DNA of 64,000 nucleotides, from positions 1 to 64,000 of the forward strand of contig NZ_QHLJ01000002.1 in NCBI RefSeq assembly GCF_006864365.1. The letters run 5' to 3'. Position numbers and translations under genes: made by a program. The notes under the pieces were generated by a model. That model was not told the origin of the DNA, did no database searches, and saw only the letters and a list, made by a program, of their open reading frames with translations. Shown here piece by piece: positions 48,254 to 57,603 of this stretch. The DNA is from Campylobacter sp. MIT 99-7217 (GTDB lineage: Bacteria > Campylobacterota > Campylobacteria > Campylobacterales > Campylobacteraceae). Each line of letters opens with the position of its first letter. Within the stretch, counting starts at the first letter, position 1.

Positions 48254-49215
48254 ATTCTCATTCCCTTTGCCTTGTAAAGTATGGCTATGAAAAAAGGCGC
48301 TCCAACCACAGCACTAAGTATAGAAATAGGAAGTTCTTGCTGGGCTAAGCTTCTACTTAGCGTATCTATTATGAGCATAAAAATAGCACCTATAAAAAGG
48401 CTCGTTGCAATGACCTTGGCTGTGTTAAAACCAGCTATCATTCTAGCTATATGAGGCACTATAAGTCCTATCCAGCCTATGATTCCACAGATACTAACCA
48501 CACAAGCAACAATAAGAGTGCTAGCAAAGATAAGCCCTAATCTTAAGGCCTTAATATTAAGCCCTAGGCTCCTTGCTTCTATATCCTCAAGCATTAAAAT
48601 ATTGTGTTTAAAGCGGTAAATCACAATGATGATAGAGCCTATTATCATACCTAAGCTACAAATGATCATTTGCTTTAAATTTCCAACTTGCAAAGAGCCA
48701 AGTAGCCAATAAGTAATCACAGGCAAGGTATCTTGGGGATCTGCTATGTATTTTAGCAAGGAAATAAAGCTTTGAAAAAGAGCTGAGATGATGACGCCTG
48801 ATAAGATAATCATGATTTTATTATGAGAATCTTTAGCAATTAAAAGCACCAAAGCAAGGCTAAGTAGGCCAAAGCTAAAGCTAAAAGCAGTTAATAAATA
48901 AATATTAAGCCCAAGAAGCAAGGCTAATACAGCTCCAAAAGCTGCCCCACTAGCAACGCCTAAGATATCAGGGGAGGCTAGAGGATTTCTAAAAATAGCC
49001 TGAAAGCTAGCCCCTGCCACGCTTAAGCTAGCTCCTACTATGAGGGCTAAAATAACACGAGGCAAGCGAAGTTCAAGCAAGATAAAGGCTTCCCTGCCCT
49101 CAGTTTTACCAAGTAAGATATCAAAAATTTGAAGATAACTTAGCTCAAAACGACCAATTCCAAGTATGATCAAGGATAAAATGATAATAAAAATTAAGGC
49201 AAATAAAATTTTCAT
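48250..49215 (-). CDS. FecCD-type ABC transporter permease
   Basis: A 321-residue permease with about nine or ten membrane segments. LRLPRVILALIVGASLSVAGASFQAIFRNPLASPDILGVASGA is split across the classic FecCD N-terminal signature, and GIIGWIGLIVPHIARM is the ATPase-contact loop. It moves a metal chelate, heme or cobamide across the inner membrane. It starts directly after the receptor gene and overlaps the ATPase gene by 4 bp. Confidence 0.92.
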   Translation of the reverse strand: MKILFALIFIIILSLIILGIGRFELSYLQIFDILLGKTEGREAFILLELRLPRVILALIVGASLSVAGASFQAIFRNPLASPDILGVASGAAFGAVLALLLGLNIYLLTAFSFSFGLLSLALVLLIAKDSHNKIMIILSGVIISALFQSFISLLKYIADPQDTLPVITYWLLGSLQVGNLKQMIICSLGMIIGSIIIVIYRFKHNILMLEDIEARSLGLNIKALRLGLIFASTLIVACVVSICGIIGWIGLIVPHIARMIAGFNTAKVIATSLFIGAIFMLIIDTLSRSLAQQELPISILSAVVGAPFFIAILYKAKGMRI

Positions 49216-51303
49216 CTAGTAATTATATCCGTATTTGATGAAAAAATTACGCCCCGGCTCTAGCAAGGGATTAGTCTTAGACTTAGCAAATTTTATATCT
49301 TCTTGAGTTACCGGATTTCTTGCAAGTTTATCAAAGATATTTTCTACACCAAAGATAAGCTGCATATTTTTAGCTTCTTTATTAAAAAAGCCTAAATTTA
49401 AGCCAAGATATAGATCGCTCAAGGCATAGGACTTACTCTTTCTTTCAACTGCCCTATCTACGCGAGTTTTACCCTTATAAGCTCTTTCTTGAAATTTAAC
49501 ATAACCCCAAGGCATATCATAAGCAAGACTTAATCTTCCATAAAGAGGTGCGATTTGAGAAAGAGGCTTATCATTTGTTTTATCTTGAGCATAGGTATAA
49601 GTAGCATTATAAGCATAAGTAAAGCCCATAAATTTATGCTCTCCTTGAAGTTCAACCCCGCGGATCATAGCCTTGCCAATATTAATATAAGAATAATTCC
49701 AACCATTTGGATACTGCGGATCATTTAAGGTTTCACTTGGAGTAATCAGCATATCTTTATAATCTGTTTGATAAAAATTTAAACTAGAAAAATTATACTC
49801 ATCTTCGAAACGAATACCAGCCTCATAACTTCTTGCTGTTTCGTTTTTTAAATTTGGATTAGGTAAAAGAACCTTACCCGTTGCTGTTGTAGAACTTGTC
49901 GAATAATGAGCTGCTTCAGGACTTTTGAAATTTTGTGAGATATTTGCCACCAAAGATATAGGCTCAGCTATAAAATACACAAAACCTAAGCTTCCTGTAA
50001 GAGCATTATTACTTATCGTTCCAAGCTCATCAAGAGCCTTGCTTCTAGCTGGCGTTTCATTTTGTGCGTTTTTCTTGCCTATTTTTGTGATGATAAAATC
50101 ATCTCTTAAACTTGCATTGATAAAAAAGCTCTCACTAAGCTTTAAATCATCTTTAACAAAGGCTGAAAGCGTGTGTTGTTGGGATTTTCTACCTGCGATA
50201 GTTTCTCTTTGTGTATAAAGATTTTTAGCCTTAGCCTGGGTTGGAGATATGGCACTAAGGCTTTCTAATCCATAAGATAGAGTATTTGTTTCAAAGATAT
50301 TTTGAAGGGCTAATCTTGCACCAAAGAAATTATTATTATAAACTTGATTATTTGTGTAAGTGCTTGCATTACGGGTAAATAAGTCCGTATTATACCGTCT
50401 GTAATATACAAAATAATCAAGTTTATCCACAAAGCCCAAATCATAAGCTTCAAGCCCAAGACGAAGATAGCTTTCTATATTTGGATCTCTTCTTCTTTCA
50501 AAGCCAAAATCACTCCCAGCTCCTGCAAACTGACCTCCAGCATCCCCGTCAACTGAGCGTTGAAAGCGACCTTGGCTGTAAAATCTTATATCATTGTCAT
50601 TTGTGTAACCAAGATTAAAATCAAAGCCATAAGAGTGAAAATCAGATCCCTTAGCAGGTCCTAAAGGTGTGCGAAAACTTTCCCCTGTGCGTCCATGAAG
50701 TCCAAACAAGGCATCAAAGCCATCTCCTCCTCCTAGAATCTCAAGCCGTCCAGCACTACCCTTATTTACAGAGCTAAATTCCAAGGCTCTTATCCTTGTA
50801 TCAAGACTAAAGGGTTTGTTGATATCTCCTGTGTAGCGTCTTGACTTAAAATTAACTACCCCATTTATAGCATGAGAGCCATACAAAGATGAGGCTGAAC
50901 CCCTTATGATCTCTACGCTATCTATAGAATTTGGGTCAATTAAGTTAAGTTCCAGAGTATTTCGTCCGGTTATGCGAACTCCATCAAGAGCTATGATAGA
51001 GCGAGAAAGCTGAGAACTCATACCACGTACTGAAATTTGCCCATTTATGCTTCCTTGTCTTACAAAAACTATACTTGGAGCTTTTTCTAAGGCACTTTGC
51101 ATAGCACCTGTACCACCACTTTGCAAAAGCTCTTCACTCTTAATAACACTTATACTTTTAGAATTTTCTTTCAAGGGTGTTTCAAAAGCCTTGGATCTAT
51201 CTGCTGATATAAAGCTAGCTTCCAATCTTTTAGTAGAATTAATATCCTCATTTGCTCCAAAAGCACAAAGGCTAAGTAAGGCAATAAAACTTAATTTTCT
51301 CAT
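49216..51303 (-). CDS. TonB-dependent outer-membrane receptor
   Basis: A 695-residue receptor with a signal peptide (~1-17). The plug domain includes SISVIKSEELLQSG, QISVRGMSSQ, IIALDGVRI and the SVEIIRGSASSLYGSHAINGVVNF block split over ~115-150, followed by a beta-barrel ending in the aromatic residue pattern GRNFFIKYGYNY. It takes up a chelated substrate with energy from TonB-ExbBD, which are not encoded here. The adjacent FecBCD-type genes give the inner-membrane route. The ligand (ferric siderophore, heme, cobamide or nickel complex) cannot be decided by eye. Confidence 0.9.
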   Translation of the reverse strand: MRKLSFIALLSLCAFGANEDINSTKRLEASFISADRSKAFETPLKENSKSISVIKSEELLQSGGTGAMQSALEKAPSIVFVRQGSINGQISVRGMSSQLSRSIIALDGVRITGRNTLELNLIDPNSIDSVEIIRGSASSLYGSHAINGVVNFKSRRYTGDINKPFSLDTRIRALEFSSVNKGSAGRLEILGGGDGFDALFGLHGRTGESFRTPLGPAKGSDFHSYGFDFNLGYTNDNDIRFYSQGRFQRSVDGDAGGQFAGAGSDFGFERRRDPNIESYLRLGLEAYDLGFVDKLDYFVYYRRYNTDLFTRNASTYTNNQVYNNNFFGARLALQNIFETNTLSYGLESLSAISPTQAKAKNLYTQRETIAGRKSQQHTLSAFVKDDLKLSESFFINASLRDDFIITKIGKKNAQNETPARSKALDELGTISNNALTGSLGFVYFIAEPISLVANISQNFKSPEAAHYSTSSTTATGKVLLPNPNLKNETARSYEAGIRFEDEYNFSSLNFYQTDYKDMLITPSETLNDPQYPNGWNYSYINIGKAMIRGVELQGEHKFMGFTYAYNATYTYAQDKTNDKPLSQIAPLYGRLSLAYDMPWGYVKFQERAYKGKTRVDRAVERKSKSYALSDLYLGLNLGFFNKEAKNMQLIFGVENIFDKLARNPVTQEDIKFAKSKTNPLLEPGRNFFIKYGYNY

Positions 51304-51319
51304 ATCTATCCTTTATATT

Positions 51320-52285
51320 TTATTTCATAAGTCCAGCTTCTTTGCTGGGATTAAAAATCTTTTCAAGCTGAGCCTCGTTTAAATCAAGATTTAAATTTTG
51401 CTTAAAATGTCTTTTATATTCAGCTTTTATGTCAAGATCTTCAAAAAGATCTGGGTGATTTTTCAAAGCCATAAATTTCAAAAGCACAGCTAGGTCTAAA
51501 TTTGGAGCAAAGGAGCGATAAGTTGCCAAAGGCAATTTATACACCTTTTTATCCGCAACCGCCTTTAAACCCTGCCATTTAGAAGAAACAAATAAATCCT
51601 CAGGTAAAGCCGTGGTAAAATTAGTGATATAAATAATTTCAGGATCAAGTGCGTAAAGTTCTTCTAAATTTATGGCTGAAGCATTTACACCCTTAAATAA
51701 ATTCACAGCACCGCTTTTTTCTAAAAGATAATTTGCAAAAAGTCCGCCTAAAACCAGCCTTTCTTTTTCATAGCTAAAGATAATGATAGCCCTTGTTTTA
51801 GGCTGGTTTTTTGTTTTTGAGGCTATGAAATCCTCGCTTTTGCTTATATCAGCCAGGATTTTTTCCTCCTTTTCTTTTACATTAAAATACTTGCCTAAGT
51901 TTTTAAACCAATAAGCTAAAACTGATTTAGAATTATAATTATCCGCATCAAAACCAAGCTCAAGTACTTCAAGTCCAGCTCTTTTAAGCTCAGCACAAAG
52001 CTTAGGCTTAGTACTTGGACAAATATATAAATCAGCTCCTAGCTTTAAAAGCTCCTCAGCACTTGGTTCATTAGAGTGTAAAGCCCTTAAGTTTTCAGGG
52101 TAAAAAAAGGCGGCTAGGGAGTTTTTATAAGCATTCATCGAAGCACTTGGCATAAAAACTATCCTCGCATCACTTACAAAAGCAGTTAATGCCGGTAAGG
52201 GCAATGGGGCTACAATAGCCACGCTTAAAGGATTTTTAGCCAAAGCAAAGCTTACAAGAAAGAGTAAAAAGAGTATTTTTTTCAT
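51320..52285 (-). CDS. Periplasmic substrate-binding protein of the FecB/BtuF type
   Basis: A 321-residue protein with a cleavable signal (~1-16) and no lipobox Cys, so it is soluble in the periplasm. Two alpha/beta lobes are suggested by VAIVAPLP, NEPSAEELLKLGADLYICPS and INLEELYALDPEIIYITN, typical of the FecB/BtuF family. It is the first gene of the importer operon, 16 bp before the receptor gene. It delivers the receptor's cargo to the permease. Cargo identity is unknown. Confidence 0.85.
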   Translation of the reverse strand: MKKILFLLFLVSFALAKNPLSVAIVAPLPLPALTAFVSDARIVFMPSASMNAYKNSLAAFFYPENLRALHSNEPSAEELLKLGADLYICPSTKPKLCAELKRAGLEVLELGFDADNYNSKSVLAYWFKNLGKYFNVKEKEEKILADISKSEDFIASKTKNQPKTRAIIIFSYEKERLVLGGLFANYLLEKSGAVNLFKGVNASAINLEELYALDPEIIYITNFTTALPEDLFVSSKWQGLKAVADKKVYKLPLATYRSFAPNLDLAVLLKFMALKNHPDLFEDLDIKAEYKRHFKQNLNLDLNEAQLEKIFNPSKEAGLMK

Positions 52286-52391
52286 TAATTTGCCTTGATG
52301 TAATATTTTAAAAAATTGAAATCATACTTTAAGTATCCTTAATTTTTAATTAAATAAATTTTAATAATTATTATTTTTTATTAAAGATAAA

Positions 52392-52404
52392 ATGATATTA
52401 TCAT
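52392..52404 (-). promoter_or_regulatory. Candidate Fur box upstream of the TonB/ABC importer operon
   Basis: ATGATA-T-TATCAT is a perfect 6-1-6 inverted repeat within the 259-base gap upstream of the operon. It resembles the GATAAT-type half sites of Fur operators. A second AT-rich palindrome AATAATTATT is at 52353-52362, and a possible minus-strand -10 (TATGAT) at 52321-52326. The first site is ~70 bases upstream of that -10, farther than usual for repression, so the true promoter may be another. The rest of the gap is AT-rich without other features. Confidence 0.45.
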
Positions 52405-52544
52405 AGCTTATTTTATATACTTAAATTCTCTCAACAAGCTATAAATTTTAGAAAATAAATTTATAAATTTGCACCATAAATATTTAAATTCACTATGAAT
52501 ATATAGTTTTCATATAACTTCAAAAAATAAAAAATATTTTTAAA

Positions 52545-53156
52545 TCAATTTTTTATATCAAACTCGATAAAAGACATAAAATGATCAAAAAATGGTTCAG
52601 TTATTGGCATAAAGCCTTGACCTAGATGAAAGTCAGGATCAAGTGCGCTAAAATAAATATTGCCCTTAAAATGATGCATATCCTTGCAAAGAATAGAAAA
52701 ACCAAGCTCATCAACTATAATCTTTTGAGTCTTATCATCATGTTTAAAAACTCCATGATAATGCCATTTGCATTGTTCGAGTTTTAAAAATTTCCAAAAA
52801 CAATCCTGCTTATTAAACTCATAAATAGCCAAATCAGCTCCCGGCAAAATCCACCACCAAAAATTTACAGCCCTTGACTCGTAACTAATAAAATCAAAAA
52901 ATCCCTTGCAAAGATCATGAAAAAACACAACATGACCTCCATTTTCAAGATAAGTATAAATTTTTTCCTTATTTGCAAGCATAAATTTAGAATGTAGCCG
53001 AGAAGCAAAAACAATATATTCGAATTCCTCTAAATTTTCTTTTTCAAGATCAGGTAAATAAATTTTTTTATCAAAAAAATCCTTATACTTGCCATTTTTA
53101 TTGCTAAAAAAATTTTGATGATGTGATGAACCTGATGTTATGATCGCTTTTTTCAT
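52545..53156 (-). CDS. Unassigned protein with GATase/ThuA-like fold features (pair member 2)
   Basis: A 203-residue soluble protein. I start at the ATG at 53156 (KKAIITSGSSHHQNFF), which follows AAGGA at 53162-53166; the longer frame runs into the preceding gene. FEYIVFASRLH followed by YLENGGHVVFFHDL resembles the strand-helix-strand of class I glutamine-amidotransferase-like folds, where a GGG-V string precedes the nucleophile position. No catalytic Cys is obvious there. WWWILPGADL is a notable aromatic string. The upstream gene, 10 bp away, has the same core pattern. Function unknown. Confidence 0.7.
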   Translation of the reverse strand: MKKAIITSGSSHHQNFFSNKNGKYKDFFDKKIYLPDLEKENLEEFEYIVFASRLHSKFMLANKEKIYTYLENGGHVVFFHDLCKGFFDFISYESRAVNFWWWILPGADLAIYEFNKQDCFWKFLKLEQCKWHYHGVFKHDDKTQKIIVDELGFSILCKDMHHFKGNIYFSALDPDFHLGQGFMPITEPFFDHFMSFIEFDIKN

Positions 53157-53166
53157 CTTTATCCTT

Positions 53167-53826
53167 TCAAACTTTTGCTTTAAGCTCGTTTTCAAGCCAA
53201 AGCAAGGTATTAAGTGGCATTCTTTTAGAGCTATCATGATCATACAAAGAATATGCGAAAAAATCAGCTCCAGCAGTATTTAAAATGATCCCCTTACTAG
53301 AGCTTCTATCAATATAAGCCACACATTTGCCATCGCTATCTGTGAGGATAATCTCAGCTTTTTGAGGGGGATTTAAAAAACCTCTGCTAAAAAAGCCTTT
53401 TACTCCTCGCCTATAATTTATATCATACTCTCTAACGCCGTCACATATAATGTGTTTACTAAGCTTAATCTCTCTTACACGAATAGGTGTCATACTTTGT
53501 TCATATAAAGATAAATTTGGTAAATACTCGCAAAAACTTGCAACAAAATTAAGAACTATTCCGCCTTGCTCAAGATAAGAAAAAAGAAGTTCCTTGTGTC
53601 TGAAAAGCCAAATTTGATCCACACTCATGGGCAAAATCAATGCACAAAAATTATCCAAAGCCCCTTCTTTAAATTCCTCATACAAATCAATCCTCTTTAA
53701 AACACCCTGATAAAGTTCCTGTGCATAACTATTGTGCTTATTAAACTCCCAAGAATCAACAAAACCAACCCCACCTTTTTGTTTAAGAAAATCAAAATTT
53801 AAATTTGTGTAATCCTTATACATCAT
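53167..53826 (-). CDS. Unassigned protein with GATase/ThuA-like fold features (pair member 1)
   Basis: A 219-residue soluble protein without signal or membrane segments. ALILPMSVDQIWLFRHKELLFSYLEQGGIVLNF has the same layout as the neighbour's IVFAS...YLENGGHVVFF, so the two are probably diverged paralogues or one split function. Later strings (IILTDSDGKCVAYIDR, GIILNTAGADFFAY) look like beta-strand cores. It has its own promoter candidate at 53851-53856 and precedes the second gene by 10 bp. No known family can be named with confidence. Confidence 0.7.
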   Translation of the reverse strand: MMYKDYTNLNFDFLKQKGGVGFVDSWEFNKHNSYAQELYQGVLKRIDLYEEFKEGALDNFCALILPMSVDQIWLFRHKELLFSYLEQGGIVLNFVASFCEYLPNLSLYEQSMTPIRVREIKLSKHIICDGVREYDINYRRGVKGFFSRGFLNPPQKAEIILTDSDGKCVAYIDRSSSKGIILNTAGADFFAYSLYDHDSSKRMPLNTLLWLENELKAKV

Positions 53827-53850
53827 AAAACCTCAATATAAATTTTAATA

Positions 53851-53856
53851 ATTATA
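53851..53856 (-). promoter_or_regulatory. Candidate -10 box (TATAAT) for the unassigned gene pair
   Basis: On the minus strand a perfect TATAAT preceded by TTTTTTGGT lies 25 bases upstream of the 53826 start codon. The T-rich run before the -10 is typical of Campylobacter promoters. Confidence 0.6.
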
Positions 53857-53949
53857 ACCAAAAAAATATTAAATAAATTTTTAAAGATATCTCTACGAAG
53901 CAAAAAAATAAAAAATAACGGAGGTAAAACGAGAATTTTTTAAAGATAG

Positions 53950-54024
53950 TGGCTCCGGATGTAGGATTCGAACCTACGACCAATCGGTTAACAGCCGACT
54001 ACTCTACCGCTGAGCTAATCCGGA
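53950..54024 (-). tRNA. tRNA-Asn (GTT anticodon)
   Basis: The minus strand folds into a standard 75-base tRNA: acceptor arms TCCGGAT and ATCCGGA, D-arm with GCTCAGCGGTAGAG, anticodon loop CTGTTAA with GTT, T-arm loop GGTTCGAATCC, and encoded CCA end. GTT reads AAC/AAU, giving asparagine. Confidence 0.97.
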
Positions 54025-54091
54025 ATAAATAAAGTGTGATTATATAGAAAAAAGTTTTACTTGTCAAGGCTTTTTTTAAAAAAATGTATTT

Positions 54092-54997
54092 TTAAGACTT
54101 ATAAAATTTAACCCCTCCAAGGCTAAGTTCTTTAATCTTTTTAGCCTCAAGCAATTCTTTTAAATTCTGCCTTGAAAGAGCTGAAAATTTAGCCTCTATG
54201 TCAAGTTCGCTTTGAGCTCTTAAATGAAGCATTTTTAAAAGCTCATCTTTACTAAAATCAAGCTTTTTGCCCTCAAAATGCCTACTTGGCAAAAGCACAG
54301 GCACGCTAGTTATAAGCTTACTTAAGCTTTCTAGCCTTTCTTTGCTAACAGGCTTTACAGGATAAGCAGGAGGGCGGTCAAGGCTTGATATATCAAGTCT
54401 TAGGGGTCTTATCTTATAAAAGGCTTCATTTAGGGCTAAAAAATCCTCCTCATTATCGTTAATATCCTTTATAATCAAGCTTTCCATGATAAGATCTCCC
54501 TTAAAGAGCTTGCTAAATTCAGCCATTTTTTCTATCATCTTTTTTAAATTTATGCTTTTTAAGGCTCTGTCTATTCGAAAAAAGCTTTTTTCAAGAGCGC
54601 TATCAAGGCTAAGCTTAACTATGTCAAGCTCTAGCAAAGCTTCAAATTTAGCCTCATCTAAAACAGCTGTGCCATTACTTAGGATAAGAAGTTTTTTATC
54701 TTTTTTTATCTTTTTAAGCTCTATAATGAGCTCTTTTAAATAAGGATAAAGGCTTGGCTCTCCATTAGCTGTAAGGGTTAGTATGTCAAAATCAAGCTTA
54801 CTTTCAAGCACCTTTTTAACCTCTTCAAAGATAAGCTCAAAGCTTACTGGCTCATCATTTTTGCTTACTGGCTTTGCAGGGCTTAATTCACAATAAACAC
54901 AGTCATAATTACAAAGCTTTTTATTTGGGCTTAAATCTATGCCTAAAGAGCGTCCAAAACGCCTAGAATTTATAGGTCCAAAAATGATCTTTGACAA
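54092..54997 (-). CDS. Radical SAM protein next to hemE
   Basis: A 301-residue radical SAM enzyme. The cluster motif is CNYDCVYCE near residue 29 (C-x3-C-x2-C), preceded by FGPINSRRFGRSLGIDLSP, a string typical of a conserved radical SAM subgroup often annotated only as such. LTANGEPSLYP and LILSNGTAVL match SAM-binding regions. Substrate unknown. It follows hemE by 9 bp on the same strand, as I recall for C. jejuni, so it may be coexpressed; a role in heme synthesis is not shown. Confidence 0.85.
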   Translation of the reverse strand: MSKIIFGPINSRRFGRSLGIDLSPNKKLCNYDCVYCELSPAKPVSKNDEPVSFELIFEEVKKVLESKLDFDILTLTANGEPSLYPYLKELIIELKKIKKDKKLLILSNGTAVLDEAKFEALLELDIVKLSLDSALEKSFFRIDRALKSINLKKMIEKMAEFSKLFKGDLIMESLIIKDINDNEEDFLALNEAFYKIRPLRLDISSLDRPPAYPVKPVSKERLESLSKLITSVPVLLPSRHFEGKKLDFSKDELLKMLHLRAQSELDIEAKFSALSRQNLKELLEAKKIKELSLGGVKFYKS

Positions 54998-55006
54998 AGC
55001 CTATCC

Positions 55007-56029
55007 TTACAGGGCTGAAAGCTCTTGCACCCTTTTGATGAAAAATTTAGCATTTTCAACAGGAATATCAGGCAAGATCCCATGACCTAGGTTGAAAATA
55101 TGAGCCCTGCCTCTCATAATGCTTAAAATTTCTTTTATGCCCTCTTCTATCGCCTTTTTATCATATAAACGGCAAGGCTCTAAATTGCCCTGCAAGACAA
55201 AACGAGAGCTTAATTTATCCCTTGCAAGTTCTAAGGGCGTGCTCCAATCCACCCCAAAAACATCAAAATCCCCATTAATTTTGTCTAAATACCCGCTAAT
55301 TGCCCTTGGAAAGACTATCAAAGGAATGTGAGGGTATTTTTCCTTGATATAAGAGCAAAGCTCTTTAGTATAAGAAAAAGAAAAGTCAAAAAAGGCCTTT
55401 TCTTCTAAGGCACTTGCCCAGCTATCAAAGATTTGAAGAGCATTTGCCCCTGCTTTGATTTGCTCTTCTAAATAAAGCTTTAAAGCCTGAGTGAGTGTGC
55501 TTAAAATTTGATGCAAAAGCTCAGGATTTTGATAAAGCATTTTCTTGCTCTTAGCATAGCTTTTAGATCCAGCTCCTTCTATCATGTAAGTAGCTATGGT
55601 CCAAGCGGAGCCACAAAAGCCTATCAAAGCCTTTTCTTTGGGAAGTTTTTCTCTAGTAAGCTTTAAGGCATCATAAACATAACTTAACTTTTTTACAGCC
55701 TTCAAAGGATCAAGTGCTTTTAAATCCTCTAAATTTGAAAGAGGCTTAGAAAAAACAGGACCCTCACCTGCTTTAAAGCATAAATGCATACCCATTTCCA
55801 AAGGCACAACCAAGATATCAGAAAAAATAATTGCTGCATCAACACCTAAAATTTCAACAGGCTGCAAGCTTACCTCACTAGCCTTTTTATAATCCTTACA
55901 AAGTGCTAAAAAGCTTCCAGCTTCTTTTCTAACAGCCATATATTCGCTTAAATACCGCCCAGCTTGACGCATCATCCAAACAGGGGTATAAGGAACCTTT
56001 TTTTTAAAACAAGCATCGATGAAAATCAT
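55007..56029 (-). CDS. hemE: Uroporphyrinogen decarboxylase
   Basis: A 340-residue Hem[13 protein letters not shown] is the N-terminal signature with the substrate-binding Arg, [10 protein letters not shown] carries the catalytic Asp, [16 protein letters not shown] the second signature, and NLGHGILPD the C-terminal His motif. It decarboxylates uroporphyrinogen III to coproporphyrinogen III. It is upstream of the radical SAM gene. Confidence 0.97.
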   Translation of the reverse strand: MIFIDACFKKKVPYTPVWMMRQAGRYLSEYMAVRKEAGSFLALCKDYKKASEVSLQPVEILGVDAAIIFSDILVVPLEMGMHLCFKAGEGPVFSKPLSNLEDLKALDPLKAVKKLSYVYDALKLTREKLPKEKALIGFCGSAWTIATYMIEGAGSKSYAKSKKMLYQNPELLHQILSTLTQALKLYLEEQIKAGANALQIFDSWASALEEKAFFDFSFSYTKELCSYIKEKYPHIPLIVFPRAISGYLDKINGDFDVFGVDWSTPLELARDKLSSRFVLQGNLEPCRLYDKKAIEEGIKEILSIMRGRAHIFNLGHGILPDIPVENAKFFIKRVQELSAL

Positions 56030-56057
56030 TTTTCTTCCTTAATCATAAACAAATATA

Positions 56058-56564
56058 TCAATGTCCGCCCTTGTGCAAAAAGTAAAGTCCTACACAAAGT
56101 GCTAAAATCGAAGCAGCTAAATACCCCATATCAAGCATGCTATCAAGTTTCATTTGAAGCACTCTTTGGAAAAAATTTACCACCAAAACCATGATGATGA
56201 CCTTAGCAAGTTTATCTTTGAGTTGATCAAGACTATGAACTTCAAGTACTTTTGATTGCTTACTTTGCTTAAATTCCTCAATTTCGCTGATAAAAAGCTC
56301 ATAAATCCCAAAAGAAAAGATAAAAAGCACTAAAGCCATAAGATATAAATCCACAGCTCCAATGATTTGTCCCACTACATCTTCATGCAGATCAATACCT
56401 GAACCAGGAACAACAAAATACTCAAAGGTGCCGATGATAACCTTGATCACATCATAACTTGCGATAAAAAATAACACAAAAGCACCAACAAGTCCAAAAA
56501 TTACCGGTAAAATCGTAACAATACGACTCTTTATCAACAAAGATTCAAAAAATTTCTCTAACAT
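56058..56564 (-). CDS. YqhA/UPF0114-family membrane protein
   Basis: A 168-residue protein with three or four membrane helices (~18-45, 68-90, 120-140, 148-163). The N-terminal LEKFFESLLIKSRIVTILPVIFGL and the VDLYLMALVLFIFSFGIYELF string match the UPF0114/YqhA group, of unknown function. I choose the ATG at 56564 because it follows AAGGAAGG at good spacing; an ATG at 56588 would overlap the asd stop. It follows asd on the minus strand. Confidence 0.8.
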   Translation of the reverse strand: MLEKFFESLLIKSRIVTILPVIFGLVGAFVLFFIASYDVIKVIIGTFEYFVVPGSGIDLHEDVVGQIIGAVDLYLMALVLFIFSFGIYELFISEIEEFKQSKQSKVLEVHSLDQLKDKLAKVIIMVLVVNFFQRVLQMKLDSMLDMGYLAASILALCVGLYFLHKGGH

Positions 56565-56574
56565 CAATCCTTCC

Positions 56575-57600
56575 TTATTTAAGCTCAAGCCATTTTTGAG
56601 CGATTCTTACTGCATTTGTAGCAGCACCGACACGAATTTGATCAGCCACACACCAAAGATGTAGGATATTTTTATGATTGATATCACTTCTTATCCTACC
56701 AACATAAGTTTCATTTGTATCGCTTGTGAAAAGTGGCATAGGGTATTTTTTATTTTCTGGTTCATCGATCACCACGACACTTGGAGCATTTTTTAGAATT
56801 TCTCTTGCCTTTTGAACACTTACTTCTTTTTCAAAATGCATTGAAATGGCTTCGCTGTGGCTTCTAAGAACAGGAACGCGAACGCAAGTTGCCGAAATAT
56901 CAAGACTTTTATGCAAAATCTTTTGGGTTTCATTGACCATTTTAAGCTCTTCTTTAGTGTAGCCATTATCGGTAAAAACATCAATTTGCGGGATCAAATT
57001 TAAGGCTAGAGTATAAGGAAAGGTGTTTGCCTTAAATTCATCAAGCTTAAACTCAAAAAAGCTTTGCATAGCCTTAACGAGCTCTTCCATACCCTCTTTT
57101 CCAGCCCCACTTGCTGCTTGATAAGTGCTTACATCAACTCTTTTAAGATTAAAAGCGTCATTTAAAGGCTTTAAAACATGCACCATTTGGATAGTCGAGC
57201 AGTTTGGATTAGCAATGATTCCGGTGTTTTTCCAAAGCTTGATATCCTCGGGATTGCACTCAGGAACGACTAAAGGCACATCTTTGTCCATTCTAAAATG
57301 GCTCGTATTATCGATCACTACAGCACCTGCTTGCGTGGCAAATTTGGCGTATTTTGCTGAGATACTTCCACCCGCACTAAAAAAAGCTATATCTACAGGA
57401 TTTTTCTTAAAAACTTCTTCGGTAAGCTCTTGAACAACGAAGCTTTTTCCCCTAAATTCAACCTTTTCTCCAGCGCTTTTTGCACTCGCTAAGGGTAAAA
57501 TGCTTTCAACCGGAAAATCAAGCTCATCTAAGACATTTAAAAGCTCTTCGCCCACTGCACCTGTTGCACCTATAATAGCGATTTTTTGTTTTTTCGACAC
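56575..57600 (-). CDS. asd: Aspartate-semialdehyde dehydrogenase
   Basis: A 341-residue enzyme. IIGATGAVGEELL binds NADP at the N-terminus, Cys134 in NPNCSTIQMV is the nucleophile, and the acid/base His is in VPVLRSHSEAISM. It makes aspartate semialdehyde for lysine, diaminopimelate, threonine and methionine. It lies 3 bp after flgR on the minus strand. Confidence 0.96.
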   Translation of the reverse strand: MSKKQKIAIIGATGAVGEELLNVLDELDFPVESILPLASAKSAGEKVEFRGKSFVVQELTEEVFKKNPVDIAFFSAGGSISAKYAKFATQAGAVVIDNTSHFRMDKDVPLVVPECNPEDIKLWKNTGIIANPNCSTIQMVHVLKPLNDAFNLKRVDVSTYQAASGAGKEGMEELVKAMQSFFEFKLDEFKANTFPYTLALNLIPQIDVFTDNGYTKEELKMVNETQKILHKSLDISATCVRVPVLRSHSEAISMHFEKEVSVQKAREILKNAPSVVVIDEPENKKYPMPLFTSDTNETYVGRIRSDINHKNILHLWCVADQIRVGAATNAVRIAQKWLELK

Positions 57601-57603
57601 TTT

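Noticed and set aside
53157-53243. N-terminal extension of the second GATase-like protein
   Set aside because: It overlaps the upstream gene by 77 bp, whereas the ATG at 53156 has a good ribosome site and a sensible fold start.
53950-54024. tRNA-Asn as an integration site with a mobile element beside it
   Set aside because: No integrase, direct repeat of the tRNA 3' end or phage-like gene was found on either side.
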